Shown here: piece after piece, positions 1 to 6,826 of the stretch | Layout: every line of letters begins with the position of its first letter | Numbering within the stretch: position 1 is the first letter of the stretch | Origin: JAWXBM01 sp964602895 | GTDB taxonomy: Bacteria; Pseudomonadota; Gammaproteobacteria; Xanthomonadales; SZUA-36 | NCBI GenBank assembly: GCA_964602895.1 | Contig: CAZRTG010000114.1 | Location: 1 to 11,368 of the forward strand | Reading direction: 5' to 3' | DNA length: 11,368 nt | The notes under the pieces: model-generated | What the model was told of the DNA's origin: nothing | Seen by the model: only the letters and a program-made list of their open reading frames with translations | Database searches by the model: none | Position numbers and translations under genes: made by a program

Positions 1-192
1 ACGCCACATCAATGGCTGAGTCTGAAGCGTATCGAACATGCAAAGAAACTGCTCGGCGGTACCAGCCTGCCCATTACGGACATATCCATGGACCTGGGGT
101 TTTCCTCGCCGGCGCATTTTTCAGGCCGTTTTCGACAAATGGTAGGCGTTACCCCAAGCGCCTGGCGCAAAGAGTTTACTTTGTCTGAATGA
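1..192 (+). CDS. AraC-family transcriptional regulator, C-terminal end (5' truncated by window edge)
   Basis: Reading frame 1 is open from the first base to TGA at 190-192 and encodes the last 63 residues of an AraC/XylS-type DNA-binding domain. It opens with TPHQWLSLKRIEHAKKLL, the linker helix between the two helix-turn-helix units. The second HTH follows (ITDISMDLGFSSPAHFSGRFRQ), then the family signature G-V-T-P-S-A-W-R. It is similar in layout to the complete AraC protein at 6922-7815 (TPFQWL, GFSSQGHFS, GLTPTNWL) but clearly not a duplicate. The N-terminal effector-binding domain lies outside the window, so the ligand is unknown. It may control the plus-strand operon that starts 330 bases downstream; this is inferred from position only. 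The frame continues past the TGA into a repeat (see 193-267). Confidence 0.9.
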   Translation, partial: TPHQWLSLKRIEHAKKLLGGTSLPITDISMDLGFSSPAHFSGRFRQMVGVTPSAWRKEFTLSE

Positions 193-267
193 CTCAAGAA
201 AAACCTGCTCAAGAAAGCCCCACTTAAGAAACCCCCATTTAAAAAAAACCCATTTAAAAAAAACCCT
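193..267 (+). repeat. Five tandem copies of a 15-bp unit, in frame after the AraC stop codon
   Basis: Five contiguous 15-base units follow the TGA directly: CTCAAGAAAAACCTG, CTCAAGAAAGCCCCA, CTTAAGAAACCCCCA, TTTAAAAAAAACCCA and TTTAAAAAAAACCCT. The last two differ at one base, and divergence grows toward the first. The unit length is a multiple of three and the array is in the same frame as the AraC gene. Readthrough would therefore add pentapeptides of the form [L/F]KK[N/A/P][P/L], ending at TAA 271-273 (26 extra codons). It may be a former or conditional C-terminal tail, or simply a minisatellite created by slippage. The repeat is directly visible; any function is inference. Confidence 0.85.
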
Positions 268-271
268 AAGT

Positions 272-290
272 AATGCCATCCCGGCATTTT
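272..290 (+). terminator. Possible weak intrinsic terminator after the AraC gene
   Basis: AATGCC at 272-277 pairs with GGCATT at 283-288 around a five-base loop, and the right arm runs into TTTT at 287-290. The stem is only six base pairs with a short T tract, so termination would be weak. Its position just behind both the TGA and the downstream in-frame TAA of the AraC gene supports the call. Confidence 0.35.
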
Positions 291-453
291 CCGTCAATCC
301 GGCATTGGCCGAACTGCCGTCTCGAAGCGAAATGAGGCATCGTTTTTGTTCACTCAGGACAGTTTTTTTTAAGCAATTTTCTAATACTTTGCAGGGGAAT
401 CTGTAAGAACCGGCGGCGCGGTTTACCTACCATGGGCAACACACAAAGTTATC
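291..453. other. Intergenic stretch with no recognisable gene
   Basis: This is the middle of the 330-base gap between the AraC end and the DapA-like gene. It has no ORF with coding character. It contains a T-rich patch (T8 at 363-370) and a TAATAC hexamer at 382-387 that could be a -10 element, but I see no -35 at proper spacing, so no promoter is called. The promoter of the downstream operon should nevertheless lie somewhere in this gap. Confidence 0.5.
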
Positions 454-492
454 GTCAGGTTTGCTGTGCAGTATCGCGCGCGATGACCTGAC
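454..492. promoter_or_regulatory. Nested palindromes in the leader of the DapA-like operon (candidate operator)
   Basis: GTCAGGT at 454-460 is the exact reverse complement of ACCTGAC at 486-492. Between them lies a perfect 12-bp palindrome, ATCGCGCGCGAT, at 473-484. The block ends 30 bases before the ATG at 523, where an operator or leader hairpin could act. No known binding-site consensus is recognised, and a seven-base repeat can occur by chance, so confidence is low. Confidence 0.25.
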
Positions 493-522
493 CAAGCCTT
501 CAACAACCAGGGAGTTAACAAT

Positions 523-1578
523 ATGTTGCCTTACTCAAAATCTGATGCAAAGGATTATTTTCGTCAAAAATTCGGTGGTGGTGGGATGGAGACCGTACTG
601 CTTCCATCCTACAAGCCGGAAACGCTGGAACTGGATGAAGAAGGCGTGCGTAACGATATTCGGAGTGTATCCCGAATTCCCGGAATCAAAGCTTTTGTCA
701 TGGTTGCTCACCCATCCGACCTGAAAGAATGCCATCGCCTGATGGAAATCAGTGCAGATGAAGCAAAAAAGGTTGGCCTGGCGGCAGGTATTTTCGTAAA
801 TGAGCCGGAAGGCGGGCCAAACCTGGAACAGGGCAGCCGAATTGATGGCAAATTGGAAAACACCGTGCGGTTTGTCAAACTCTGGGAAGAGATGGGTGGC
901 GAGATCTTCTTTTTTGGCTATCCCAGTCATTTTCGGCCCACCTCAGAGAGCCAGGTAATCGATTTTACCCGGAAGGTTGCAGGTCAGGTAGACATGGCAT
1001 TTATGCTCTACGTGACGCGTCACCACAATTGGAGCTTGCAGGGGGGTACGGTCAGCCCGCAGTGTGTCGCCGAGATGTCGAAAATTCCCAATGCGGTTGC
1101 CATCAAACATGCACCAGGCGATATTGCGCATTCTGCTCAAACGATCAAATTATGCGGCGACCGCATCATGATTGGCGATCCCTTTGAGGCAAACTGGATT
1201 CCTTTGATTGAGCTCGGGATGGAATGCATTATCGGTAGTCCTTTTTTGCACCAGGTGCAAACTGAGGACATTCATCCATTCCATGATTATGTACAGGCGG
1301 CGTTGCAGGGTAATTTTGAAGAAGCCTGGGATATCTACTGGAGCCTTCAACCGCTGCGCGATCTGTGGATGTCAATCCACATGGAGCCGTTTCATATGGG
1401 CCTTCACCCATTCTCCCACTGGAAATACTGGGAGGGGCTGATAGGTATGACCGGCGGGCCCATGCGTCAAAATACACCGCTGGTGCATCACGATGTACGG
1501 GAATACAGCAAGGTTCTTTGGAAGCAATACGGCCTTCTGCGTGGTGATGTTGCCTATCAGGATTCAGTGATACGATAA
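523..1578 (+). CDS. Divergent dihydrodipicolinate synthase (DapA/NAL) superfamily protein
   Basis: This encodes 351 aa, longer than the roughly 290-330 aa usual for the DHDPS/N-acetylneuraminate lyase TIM-barrel family, whose members do aldol or hydratase chemistry through a Schiff-base lysine. The probable Schiff-base lysine is K195 in NAVAIKHAPGD, and Y163 (FMLYVTR) sits about 30 residues earlier, as the catalytic tyrosine does in DapA. The barrel pattern continues with IMIGDPFEANWIPLIELGMECIIGSP. The loop that is G-T-T-G-E in DapA, which holds the keto-acid carboxylate, reads A-H-P-S-D (62-66) instead. This argues against a standard pyruvate-dependent reaction. The C-terminal third is rich in Trp and His (WDIYW, LWMSIHMEPFHMGLHPFSHWKYW). 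The ATG at 523 is chosen because AGGGAG lies about 8 bases upstream. It is the first gene of a probable operon with the dehydrogenase genes downstream. The fold call is firm; the substrate is unknown. Confidence 0.85.
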   Translation: MLPYSKSDAKDYFRQKFGGGGMETVLLPSYKPETLELDEEGVRNDIRSVSRIPGIKAFVMVAHPSDLKECHRLMEISADEAKKVGLAAGIFVNEPEGGPNLEQGSRIDGKLENTVRFVKLWEEMGGEIFFFGYPSHFRPTSESQVIDFTRKVAGQVDMAFMLYVTRHHNWSLQGGTVSPQCVAEMSKIPNAVAIKHAPGDIAHSAQTIKLCGDRIMIGDPFEANWIPLIELGMECIIGSPFLHQVQTEDIHPFHDYVQAALQGNFEEAWDIYWSLQPLRDLWMSIHMEPFHMGLHPFSHWKYWEGLIGMTGGPMRQNTPLVHHDVREYSKVLWKQYGLLRGDVAYQDSVIR

Positions 1579-1588
1579 GAATCGAATC

Positions 1589-1674
1589 GATGGGGTCAGA
1601 GTAAAGTGCCAGAGTACATCGAGGGTTCTGCACCTCATCTGACTATTGCTCTGGCACTTTACTCTGACCCCATC
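1589..1674. repeat. 86-bp perfect long inverted repeat (MITE/REP-like palindromic element)
   Basis: Positions 1589-1614 are the exact reverse complement of 1649-1674: 26 bp without a mismatch, around a 34-base centre. The outer arm contains TGGGGTCAGAGTAAAG. From memory, a TGGGGTCAGAGTAAA-type sequence recurs as dispersed palindromes in many proteobacterial genomes, often with IS200/Y1-type (RAYT) transposases; I cannot confirm this here. The element has no coding capacity, so any mobilisation would be in trans. It sits 11 bases after the stop of the DapA-like gene and 26 bases before the GTG of the Tat subunit gene. In the operon transcript it would form a very stable hairpin, possibly affecting RNA processing or relative expression. 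There is no T tract after the stem, so it is not a typical intrinsic terminator. Confidence 0.85.
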
Positions 1675-1700
1675 CCTTGATAGCAACAGGAGAAGAGTTT

Positions 1701-2273
1701 GTGGCCATAAGCCGGCGGGATTTTGTCAAACGTGGCATGGGCGGGGCATCGCTTATGCTGGCCTATGAGATAGGTGGTATCAGCGTGATGCTAACCCCGC
1801 AACAGGCGTATGCACAGGATATTCCGCTTTGGCAACTTAGTGCCGCGCAGGCGGGCACACTGCAGACGCTGGCCGACGGACTGCTGCCCGGCGCTGACCA
1901 GGCCGGGGTGACGCATTTTATCGATTACCAGTTGCGTGAAGACCCGGACGACTGCCTGTTGATCGCCAAGTACTTTCAGGTTCCACCGCCGTACCTGCCA
2001 TTTTATGCACAGGGCCTGAGTGCGTGCGAGGCGCTGGCGCAAGAGCAATTCAAGACTGAAGTAATAGCGTTGGACGATACGCAGTTGGAACAGCTGTTGC
2101 GGACGATTGGCAAGCCAGGCACACAAACGCCCGACGGCTATAACCTGTCGCTGTTTTACTTATGTCTGCGCTCCGATGCCGTGGACGTGGTTTACGGGAC
2201 ACCGGAAGGCTTTGAAAAACTCAACGTACCGTATATGGCACACATCATGCCGCCGGAGGGATGGAATGGCTAA
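1701..2273 (+). CDS. Tat-exported gluconate 2-dehydrogenase subunit 3-like protein (small subunit of GMC dehydrogenase)
   Basis: From GTG 1701 it encodes 190 aa. It begins MAISRRDFVKRG, a textbook twin-arginine motif (S-R-R-x-F-x-K at 4-10), then a hydrophobic stretch to about residue 31 and a likely cleavage site at AYA-QD (38/39). The mature part has the Gluconate_2-dh3 pattern: LSAAQAGTLQTLADGLLPGADQAG and FIDYQL at about 47-78. In characterised FAD-dependent gluconate, sorbitol and glucose dehydrogenases, this small subunit carries the Tat signal for the folded complex and helps assemble the catalytic subunit. GTG 1701 is preferred over TTG 1677 because AGGAG (1688-1692) is eight bases upstream and the Tat motif then sits at the N-terminus. 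The gene overlaps the GMC gene by eight bases, so translation is probably coupled. Confidence 0.88.
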   Translation: MAISRRDFVKRGMGGASLMLAYEIGGISVMLTPQQAYAQDIPLWQLSAAQAGTLQTLADGLLPGADQAGVTHFIDYQLREDPDDCLLIAKYFQVPPPYLPFYAQGLSACEALAQEQFKTEVIALDDTQLEQLLRTIGKPGTQTPDGYNLSLFYLCLRSDAVDVVYGTPEGFEKLNVPYMAHIMPPEGWNG

Positions 2274-3852
2274 TTCAGAGACCAGGACAATGGACAAGGT
2301 TGATGTGGTTATCGTCGGCGCGGGCGCCGCTGGCAGTGTCTACGCGGCGGTGCTGGCGGAAGCGGGCAAGAACGTACTGGTGCTGGAGCGCGGCGTGGAG
2401 CGCAAACTCGGTGATCTGTATAGCTCGCAGATCTGGGCGCGCCGCCTCAAATGGGGTGCACCCCATGTGGTAGAGGACGGGCAGGACAGCATCTGGTACA
2501 ACTTCAATGCCGGCCACGGCTTTGGCGGCGCTGCCATCCATCACTACGGTGTGTGGCCACGCTATCACCCGGAAGATTTTGAGCTGTACAGCCGCTACGG
2601 CAAGGGTCTGGATTGGCCATTTGATTATGACACCTTGCGCCCCTGGTACGACCAGGTACAGAAGGATGTCGGCGTGTCGGGTGATGCCAGTAAGGAGATC
2701 TGGCGGCCGCCCGGTGACCCTTACCCAATGCCGCCGGTGTTGGTCAGTAATCACGGTAAGGTTCTGGCGCGGGGTTTTGAGAAAATGGGCATGCACACAG
2801 CACCGATGCCGATGGCGATACTCACCGAGCCTTATAACGGGCGGCCCCCCTGTATCTGGGACGGTTGGTGCGATGCCGGCTGCCCGATTGGCGCTTTGGC
2901 CAATCCGCTGGCGGTGTATGTACCGCGGGCACAGAAGGCCGGTGCACGCTTGCAAGGCAATGCGCATATCAGCCGGGTATTGACCGACAAGCAAGGTAAA
3001 AAAGCGACCGGTGTCGAATACTACACACGCGAGGGCGAGCGCATCATACAGCCCGCAGACGCCGTGGTGCTGTGCGCATTTACCGTGGAGAACTCACGGA
3101 TTCTGCTCAACTCGGCCAACCAGCAACACAGCCACGGACTGGCCAACAGCAGTGGTCTGGTGGGGCATTATCTGATGTGTCATCCCGCCGCTTCTGTGTT
3201 CGGGATGTTCGACGAGGAAATGGAGAACTATAGGGGCGCGACCGGTGGTCAGTTGCTCTGTCAGGATGGGTTCACCAAGACCGGTAACCCGAACGATGCC
3301 TTTGGCAGTCACCAGTGGGAAATCGCCTTGGCGGTCAAACCCAACGACCTGCTTGGTATTGCCATGTCGCGGCCGGATATCATTGGTAATGACCTGCACC
3401 AGTTTATGCACGACGGTGCCCGTCATCTGAGTTCCATGGTCGGCTTGTGTGAAGATCAGCCCGTATTGGAGAATCGCATTGGATTGGCCAATGAAAAGGA
3501 CCGATTCGGTTTACCGCTGGCTCGAGCGACCTACCGGGCCAGTGACGACGGTCGCAAGGTGTGGCAGAACGCCGCAGCAGAGGGTGTCGAGGTAGTCAAG
3601 GCTGCCGGCGCAAAGGAGGCCTGGCACGGGCCAATGGGCGGGCAGCACATCATGGGAGGCACCATCATGGGCAGTGATAGAGAGAAATCGGTGACCAATG
3701 GCGAGGCACAAACCCACGACCTGCCTAATCTGTTTATCGGCGGTCCCAGTGTGTTTCCCACCAGTTCATCAATCAACTCCACCTTTACCGTACATGCGAT
3801 GGCGATGAAGTCGGCACGGTTTATGGCTGAAAGCTGGGGGCAGTTTACCTAA
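2266..3852 (+). CDS. GMC-family FAD dehydrogenase, catalytic subunit with probable 3Fe-4S motif
   Basis: It encodes 528 aa starting at ATG 2266, with GGAGG at 2255-2259 as ribosome site; the start overlaps the end of the preceding gene. Residues 13-41 form the FAD-binding Rossmann unit (VVIVGAGAAGS, ending VLVLERG). GFGGAAIHHYGVWPR near 85-99 fits the second FAD-contact region. The C-terminal GMC domain has H461 in QHIMGGTIMG and N504 in SSINSTFT, corresponding by position to the catalytic His/Asn pair of cholesterol and choline oxidases. C196-x5-C202-x3-C206 followed by PIGA matches the cysteine spacing of the 3Fe-4S site in bacterial FAD-glucose dehydrogenase as I recall it, implying electron transfer rather than O2 reduction. 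It has no signal peptide, so it is probably carried across the membrane by its Tat-signal partner. The multihaem cytochrome c subunit typical of gluconate dehydrogenases is not encoded nearby. The alcohol or sugar substrate is unknown. Confidence 0.92.
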   Translation: MANSETRTMDKVDVVIVGAGAAGSVYAAVLAEAGKNVLVLERGVERKLGDLYSSQIWARRLKWGAPHVVEDGQDSIWYNFNAGHGFGGAAIHHYGVWPRYHPEDFELYSRYGKGLDWPFDYDTLRPWYDQVQKDVGVSGDASKEIWRPPGDPYPMPPVLVSNHGKVLARGFEKMGMHTAPMPMAILTEPYNGRPPCIWDGWCDAGCPIGALANPLAVYVPRAQKAGARLQGNAHISRVLTDKQGKKATGVEYYTREGERIIQPADAVVLCAFTVENSRILLNSANQQHSHGLANSSGLVGHYLMCHPAASVFGMFDEEMENYRGATGGQLLCQDGFTKTGNPNDAFGSHQWEIALAVKPNDLLGIAMSRPDIIGNDLHQFMHDGARHLSSMVGLCEDQPVLENRIGLANEKDRFGLPLARATYRASDDGRKVWQNAAAEGVEVVKAAGAKEAWHGPMGGQHIMGGTIMGSDREKSVTNGEAQTHDLPNLFIGGPSVFPTSSSINSTFTVHAMAMKSARFMAESWGQFT

Positions 3853-3870
3853 TGAGCTTAAGTTGAATTT

Positions 3871-3900
3871 GACGGCAAGCCCCATGGCTTGCCGTCTTTT
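3871..3900 (+). terminator. Intrinsic terminator of the DapA-like/GMC operon
   Basis: GACGGCAAGCC at 3871-3881 pairs perfectly with GGCTTGCCGTC at 3886-3896 around a CCAT loop and is followed by TTTT at 3897-3900. It starts 18 bases after the GMC stop. On the minus strand the stem is not followed by a T run, so it mainly ends the rightward operon, though it separates two convergent units. Confidence 0.85.
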
Positions 3901-3902
3901 GC

Positions 3903-4301
3903 TCAAGCAGCCGATACGTTCTGCAATTGATGTATGTCCAGCAAAAACAGGACCCCGTCGTTATCATCCAGAAAGGCGCTGGCGCCGTGGCTGACCATCA
4001 GTAGTTTGACGGGTTCGTCGAACATAAAGGCATCGTGAACTGCCCCTGCATTTTCAAAGAAGTAGTCGCCAGGTTTAAAAGGCCCCGTTTGCGGTTGTGT
4101 GCCGCTACCGGACAGGATGTAAATTTCTCCGGGCGAGAGGTGTCGATGCCGCGGCAGAACGCTGCCTTTATCTGCCCGAATGATTACCGTGAACTGGCCG
4201 GTTTCCGTACTCATGCGCAATATCTGCATGGCGACACCGGGTGCCAGGGGGCGCCATGATGCGGGATCGGCCCGATGATCGTTATCAACTATGTAATGCA
4301 T
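3903..4301 (-). CDS. Small cupin protein, 2,4'-dihydroxyacetophenone dioxygenase-like
   Basis: It encodes 132 aa from the ATG whose first base is 4301. That start has GAGGAG eight bases upstream; an in-frame ATG at 4361 would add 20 residues and overlap the receptor gene, and has no better signal. The protein is one cupin barrel. PGVAMQILRM (21-30) leads into motif 1, LPRHRHLSPGEIYILSGSG, with putative metal ligands H52, H54 and E59. Motif 2 is FKPGDYFFENAGAVHDAF, with H89 as the fourth ligand. The W-R-P-L-A-P-G-V start and single-domain size resemble DAD/ChrR-type cupins, which include 2,4'-dihydroxyacetophenone dioxygenase, a ring-side-chain cleaving iron enzyme. Many relatives have no known function. 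It follows the receptor gene by 29 bases on the same strand and probably shares its transcript, so a role on the imported compound is plausible. Confidence 0.82.
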   Translation of the reverse strand: MHYIVDNDHRADPASWRPLAPGVAMQILRMSTETGQFTVIIRADKGSVLPRHRHLSPGEIYILSGSGTQPQTGPFKPGDYFFENAGAVHDAFMFDEPVKLLMVSHGASAFLDDNDGVLFLLDIHQLQNVSAA

Positions 4302-4330
4302 GCTCAAAGCTCCTCTGCTTTCTGTCATCT

Positions 4331-6700
4331 TCAAAAAGTGTAGCGTAGTGACAGGTTCCATTCGCGTGGTCGCGCGAATTGGCCTTCTGTTTGCCCCACG
4401 CTGTATTGTGCTATCCCGGCAACCAAATACGCCTCGTCCGTTATATTGCGAGCGGTCAAAATCGTTGCCCAGCGCTGATCCGGCGATGTCCAGGTGATGC
4501 TGGCGTTGATCAAGTGGAAATCTGGCTGGGTTAATAACGGTGTGTTTGCGCTGTCCACGCTGTATTCAGACCGCCAGGACCAATCGACCCGTGGGGTCAG
4601 TGTCCCGTTTCCCTGCAGTTCGAAGTCATACGATAGTGACGCGGCAAGTTGCCATTCCGAAACATTGGGCAGGTCATTGCCCAGAGAGACACCGGAAGCC
4701 AGCGCACGCTGTGACAGGCGATCGTAGCTGGCATCCAGCCAACCAACGCTGGCACTGACCAAAGTCTGCTGCAGCGGCTTCCAATCCAGTTCCAGCTCGA
4801 CGCCATTAATGGTGGCGTCGCCCGCGTTGGTCAGGGTTGGCGCAACACCATCGGTCACCGATATCTGCATGCCGGAATAGTCATTGGTGAAGATCGCGCC
4901 TGAGAAGCCCAGCCGTCCGTCGGCCAGCGTCGTCTTCAGGCCCAACTCGTAGACTTTGGAGTATTCCGGGTCGAAGCTCGGCACCACGGGTGTGCCGGGT
5001 GCCAGGCGCTGTTCATAGCCACCGCTCTTATAGCCCTCTGCGTACGATGCGTAAATCATCGTTTGCGCTCCGACGTGCCAGGCAAGGGTGGTGGAGGGTG
5101 TGAATTCATCGAAATCCAGATCCGGAGTCGGCCCAAAGACGAAGGGTATCGGGTTGGCACGAAAATCCAGATACGTTTGGCTGAATGGATCTACCAAAAC
5201 GCCGATGATTTGTTGGAAACTTGCGGTATCGTACTTCTTGTCTTCTGTTGTGTAGCGCATCCCGACGGTCCACTCAAGTGCGTCAGTGAGCTTGTAACTG
5301 CCCTGTGCAAAGACTGCCAGAGATTCTGTTTCGAATTTACCACCGGAACGGAATATGACGGCAGGAAAATGCACGACGTTCAGGTTTTCGCCCTTTTCTT
5401 TGAAGTAGTACAAACCGGTGATCCAGTCCATTCGTCCGTCCAACGCGCTACCAAGCAACTGGAATTCCTGGCTGAACTGCTCTTGCTTGTAGTCGTTCTT
5501 GGTCTCTGCGCCGGGATTGGGCGAGTGGTCTGAATTACTCGGCCAAAATGCATCCACTTCGCGCCATGCAGTAATTGAATTCATGGTCAGTGATTCATTC
5601 ATTTCCCAGGCGAGTTTCATGCTGACGCCCCAGACATCCAGATACGATTTATTGGCATAGGGCTTGCTGCCCTGCGAGTCGAATATGGGATGGGGTGAAA
5701 CGTAACCACCAAAGCCATCAAACGGCCCCCGAATGTACTGCTGGTCAATACATGCGGGGTTGCCGCTATTGCCAAGAACGCTTGCACCGCCGCAGTTCAT
5801 ATTCAGGTTGGCGAGCTCCTGTATCTGCGACGGGGTTGATGTGCCTGGAATGACTGGAACGAGACCGAGCAACACGGAAGGTATGGCCGAGCCACGTTCA
5901 CGGGTTGCATCAGCGGTCACAGTCACCATTACATTGTCGGCTGCATCCCATTCCAGTACGCCGCGACCAGCCACCCGCCTTTTGTCGCCAAGATTATCAC
6001 CGCCATCAAGATTGTTGACGTAGCCGTCGCGTTCGCCGGCTAACATCGACAGCCGTGTACGCACTGATTCGTTCAAAGGCACATCAAGTGCTGCACGGAT
6101 TTCCATGCGGTCGTCTGTGCCGGCTGTCAATTCAACCGTGCCACCAAATTCGTCCGCCGGGCGCCGGGTATTGAGCAGGATGGCACCACCGACACTATTT
6201 CGTCCGAACAGGGCACCTTGCGGGCCGCGCAGCACCTGCACTGATTCGATGTCTACAAGCTCCAGCACACTGCCTACGCTGCGGGCCAGATAGACGTCAT
6301 CGACGTACAGTCCCACGCCGGGTTCCGTACCCATGGAAACCTCGTTAGAGCCCACACCGCGAATGTACAGCGAGCCGGTCGATGTGCTGCCGCCGATAGG
6401 GGCGCCGGTGTGAAAAACCATATTGGGGACGATTTCCGCAAGCTGCGATACCATCTCAATTCCGGCTTTCTCGAGTTGGGTACCTGTAAACGCTGAAATC
6501 GCAACGGGTACGTCCTGGATGGACTCCTCCCTGCGTCGGGCGACAACGACGATTTCTTCAATGAGTGCGCGTTGGATTACCTCAGAGCCTTCCCCGGGCG
6601 ATGGGTCAGGCTGAGCCCACACTGGAACCGCGCTTGCCAAGGATATAATTGTCGTGACAAGAATCAGACAAGCGGACTTGCCGCTGAAAACGTGAGTCAT
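4331..6700 (-). CDS. TonB-dependent outer-membrane receptor
   Basis: It encodes 789 aa. The start at 6700 gives a signal peptide (MTHVFSGK, hydrophobic core to about residue 25, cleavage near VWA-Q at 29/30) and has GGAG seven bases upstream; the frame is open further upstream but without a leader. A TonB-box-like segment, EEIVVVA, lies at 48-54. The plug domain follows (about 60-180), with the conserved SVQVLRGPQGALFGRNSVGGAILLNTRRP ending. The rest is a beta-barrel ending in LSLRYTF, with a terminal Phe as needed for outer-membrane insertion. The plug type (REESIQDVPVAISAF) is the one common in sphingomonads and marine gammaproteobacteria for uptake of many substrates besides iron, so a siderophore role should not be assumed. 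It is divergent from the AraC gene at 6922 and followed closely by the cupin gene. Confidence 0.95.
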   Translation of the reverse strand: MTHVFSGKSACLILVTTIISLASAVPVWAQPDPSPGEGSEVIQRALIEEIVVVARRREESIQDVPVAISAFTGTQLEKAGIEMVSQLAEIVPNMVFHTGAPIGGSTSTGSLYIRGVGSNEVSMGTEPGVGLYVDDVYLARSVGSVLELVDIESVQVLRGPQGALFGRNSVGGAILLNTRRPADEFGGTVELTAGTDDRMEIRAALDVPLNESVRTRLSMLAGERDGYVNNLDGGDNLGDKRRVAGRGVLEWDAADNVMVTVTADATRERGSAIPSVLLGLVPVIPGTSTPSQIQELANLNMNCGGASVLGNSGNPACIDQQYIRGPFDGFGGYVSPHPIFDSQGSKPYANKSYLDVWGVSMKLAWEMNESLTMNSITAWREVDAFWPSNSDHSPNPGAETKNDYKQEQFSQEFQLLGSALDGRMDWITGLYYFKEKGENLNVVHFPAVIFRSGGKFETESLAVFAQGSYKLTDALEWTVGMRYTTEDKKYDTASFQQIIGVLVDPFSQTYLDFRANPIPFVFGPTPDLDFDEFTPSTTLAWHVGAQTMIYASYAEGYKSGGYEQRLAPGTPVVPSFDPEYSKVYELGLKTTLADGRLGFSGAIFTNDYSGMQISVTDGVAPTLTNAGDATINGVELELDWKPLQQTLVSASVGWLDASYDRLSQRALASGVSLGNDLPNVSEWQLAASLSYDFELQGNGTLTPRVDWSWRSEYSVDSANTPLLTQPDFHLINASITWTSPDQRWATILTARNITDEAYLVAGIAQYSVGQTEGQFARPREWNLSLRYTF

Positions 6701-6826
6701 GAATTTTCTCCAATTCTGTGGTACTGGGTTCAGAAAAAGGCCGGGATTTGATTCCGGCATAACGGGATTTTTATTGGTTGTTGTCACGTAATCTACGCGC
6801 AACGCGCCGTGCCAGCTTTCAGAAAG

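Noticed and set aside
193..267. Tandem repeats as a CRISPR array
   Set aside because: The units are 15 bases, contiguous and without spacers.
9..287. Minus-strand frame with FFLNG-type pentapeptide repeats
   Set aside because: The repeats follow automatically from the 15-bp tandem unit, which gives pentapeptides in every frame. The rest of the frame is antisense to the AraC domain.
1677..1700. TTG 1677 as the start of the Tat subunit gene
   Set aside because: It would put eight extra residues before the Tat motif, and it lies two bases after the hairpin. GTG 1701 has a proper ribosome site.
2275..2994. 239-codon open frame antisense to the GMC gene
   Set aside because: It lies wholly inside a confidently identified GMC gene, and its translation has no recognisable motif.
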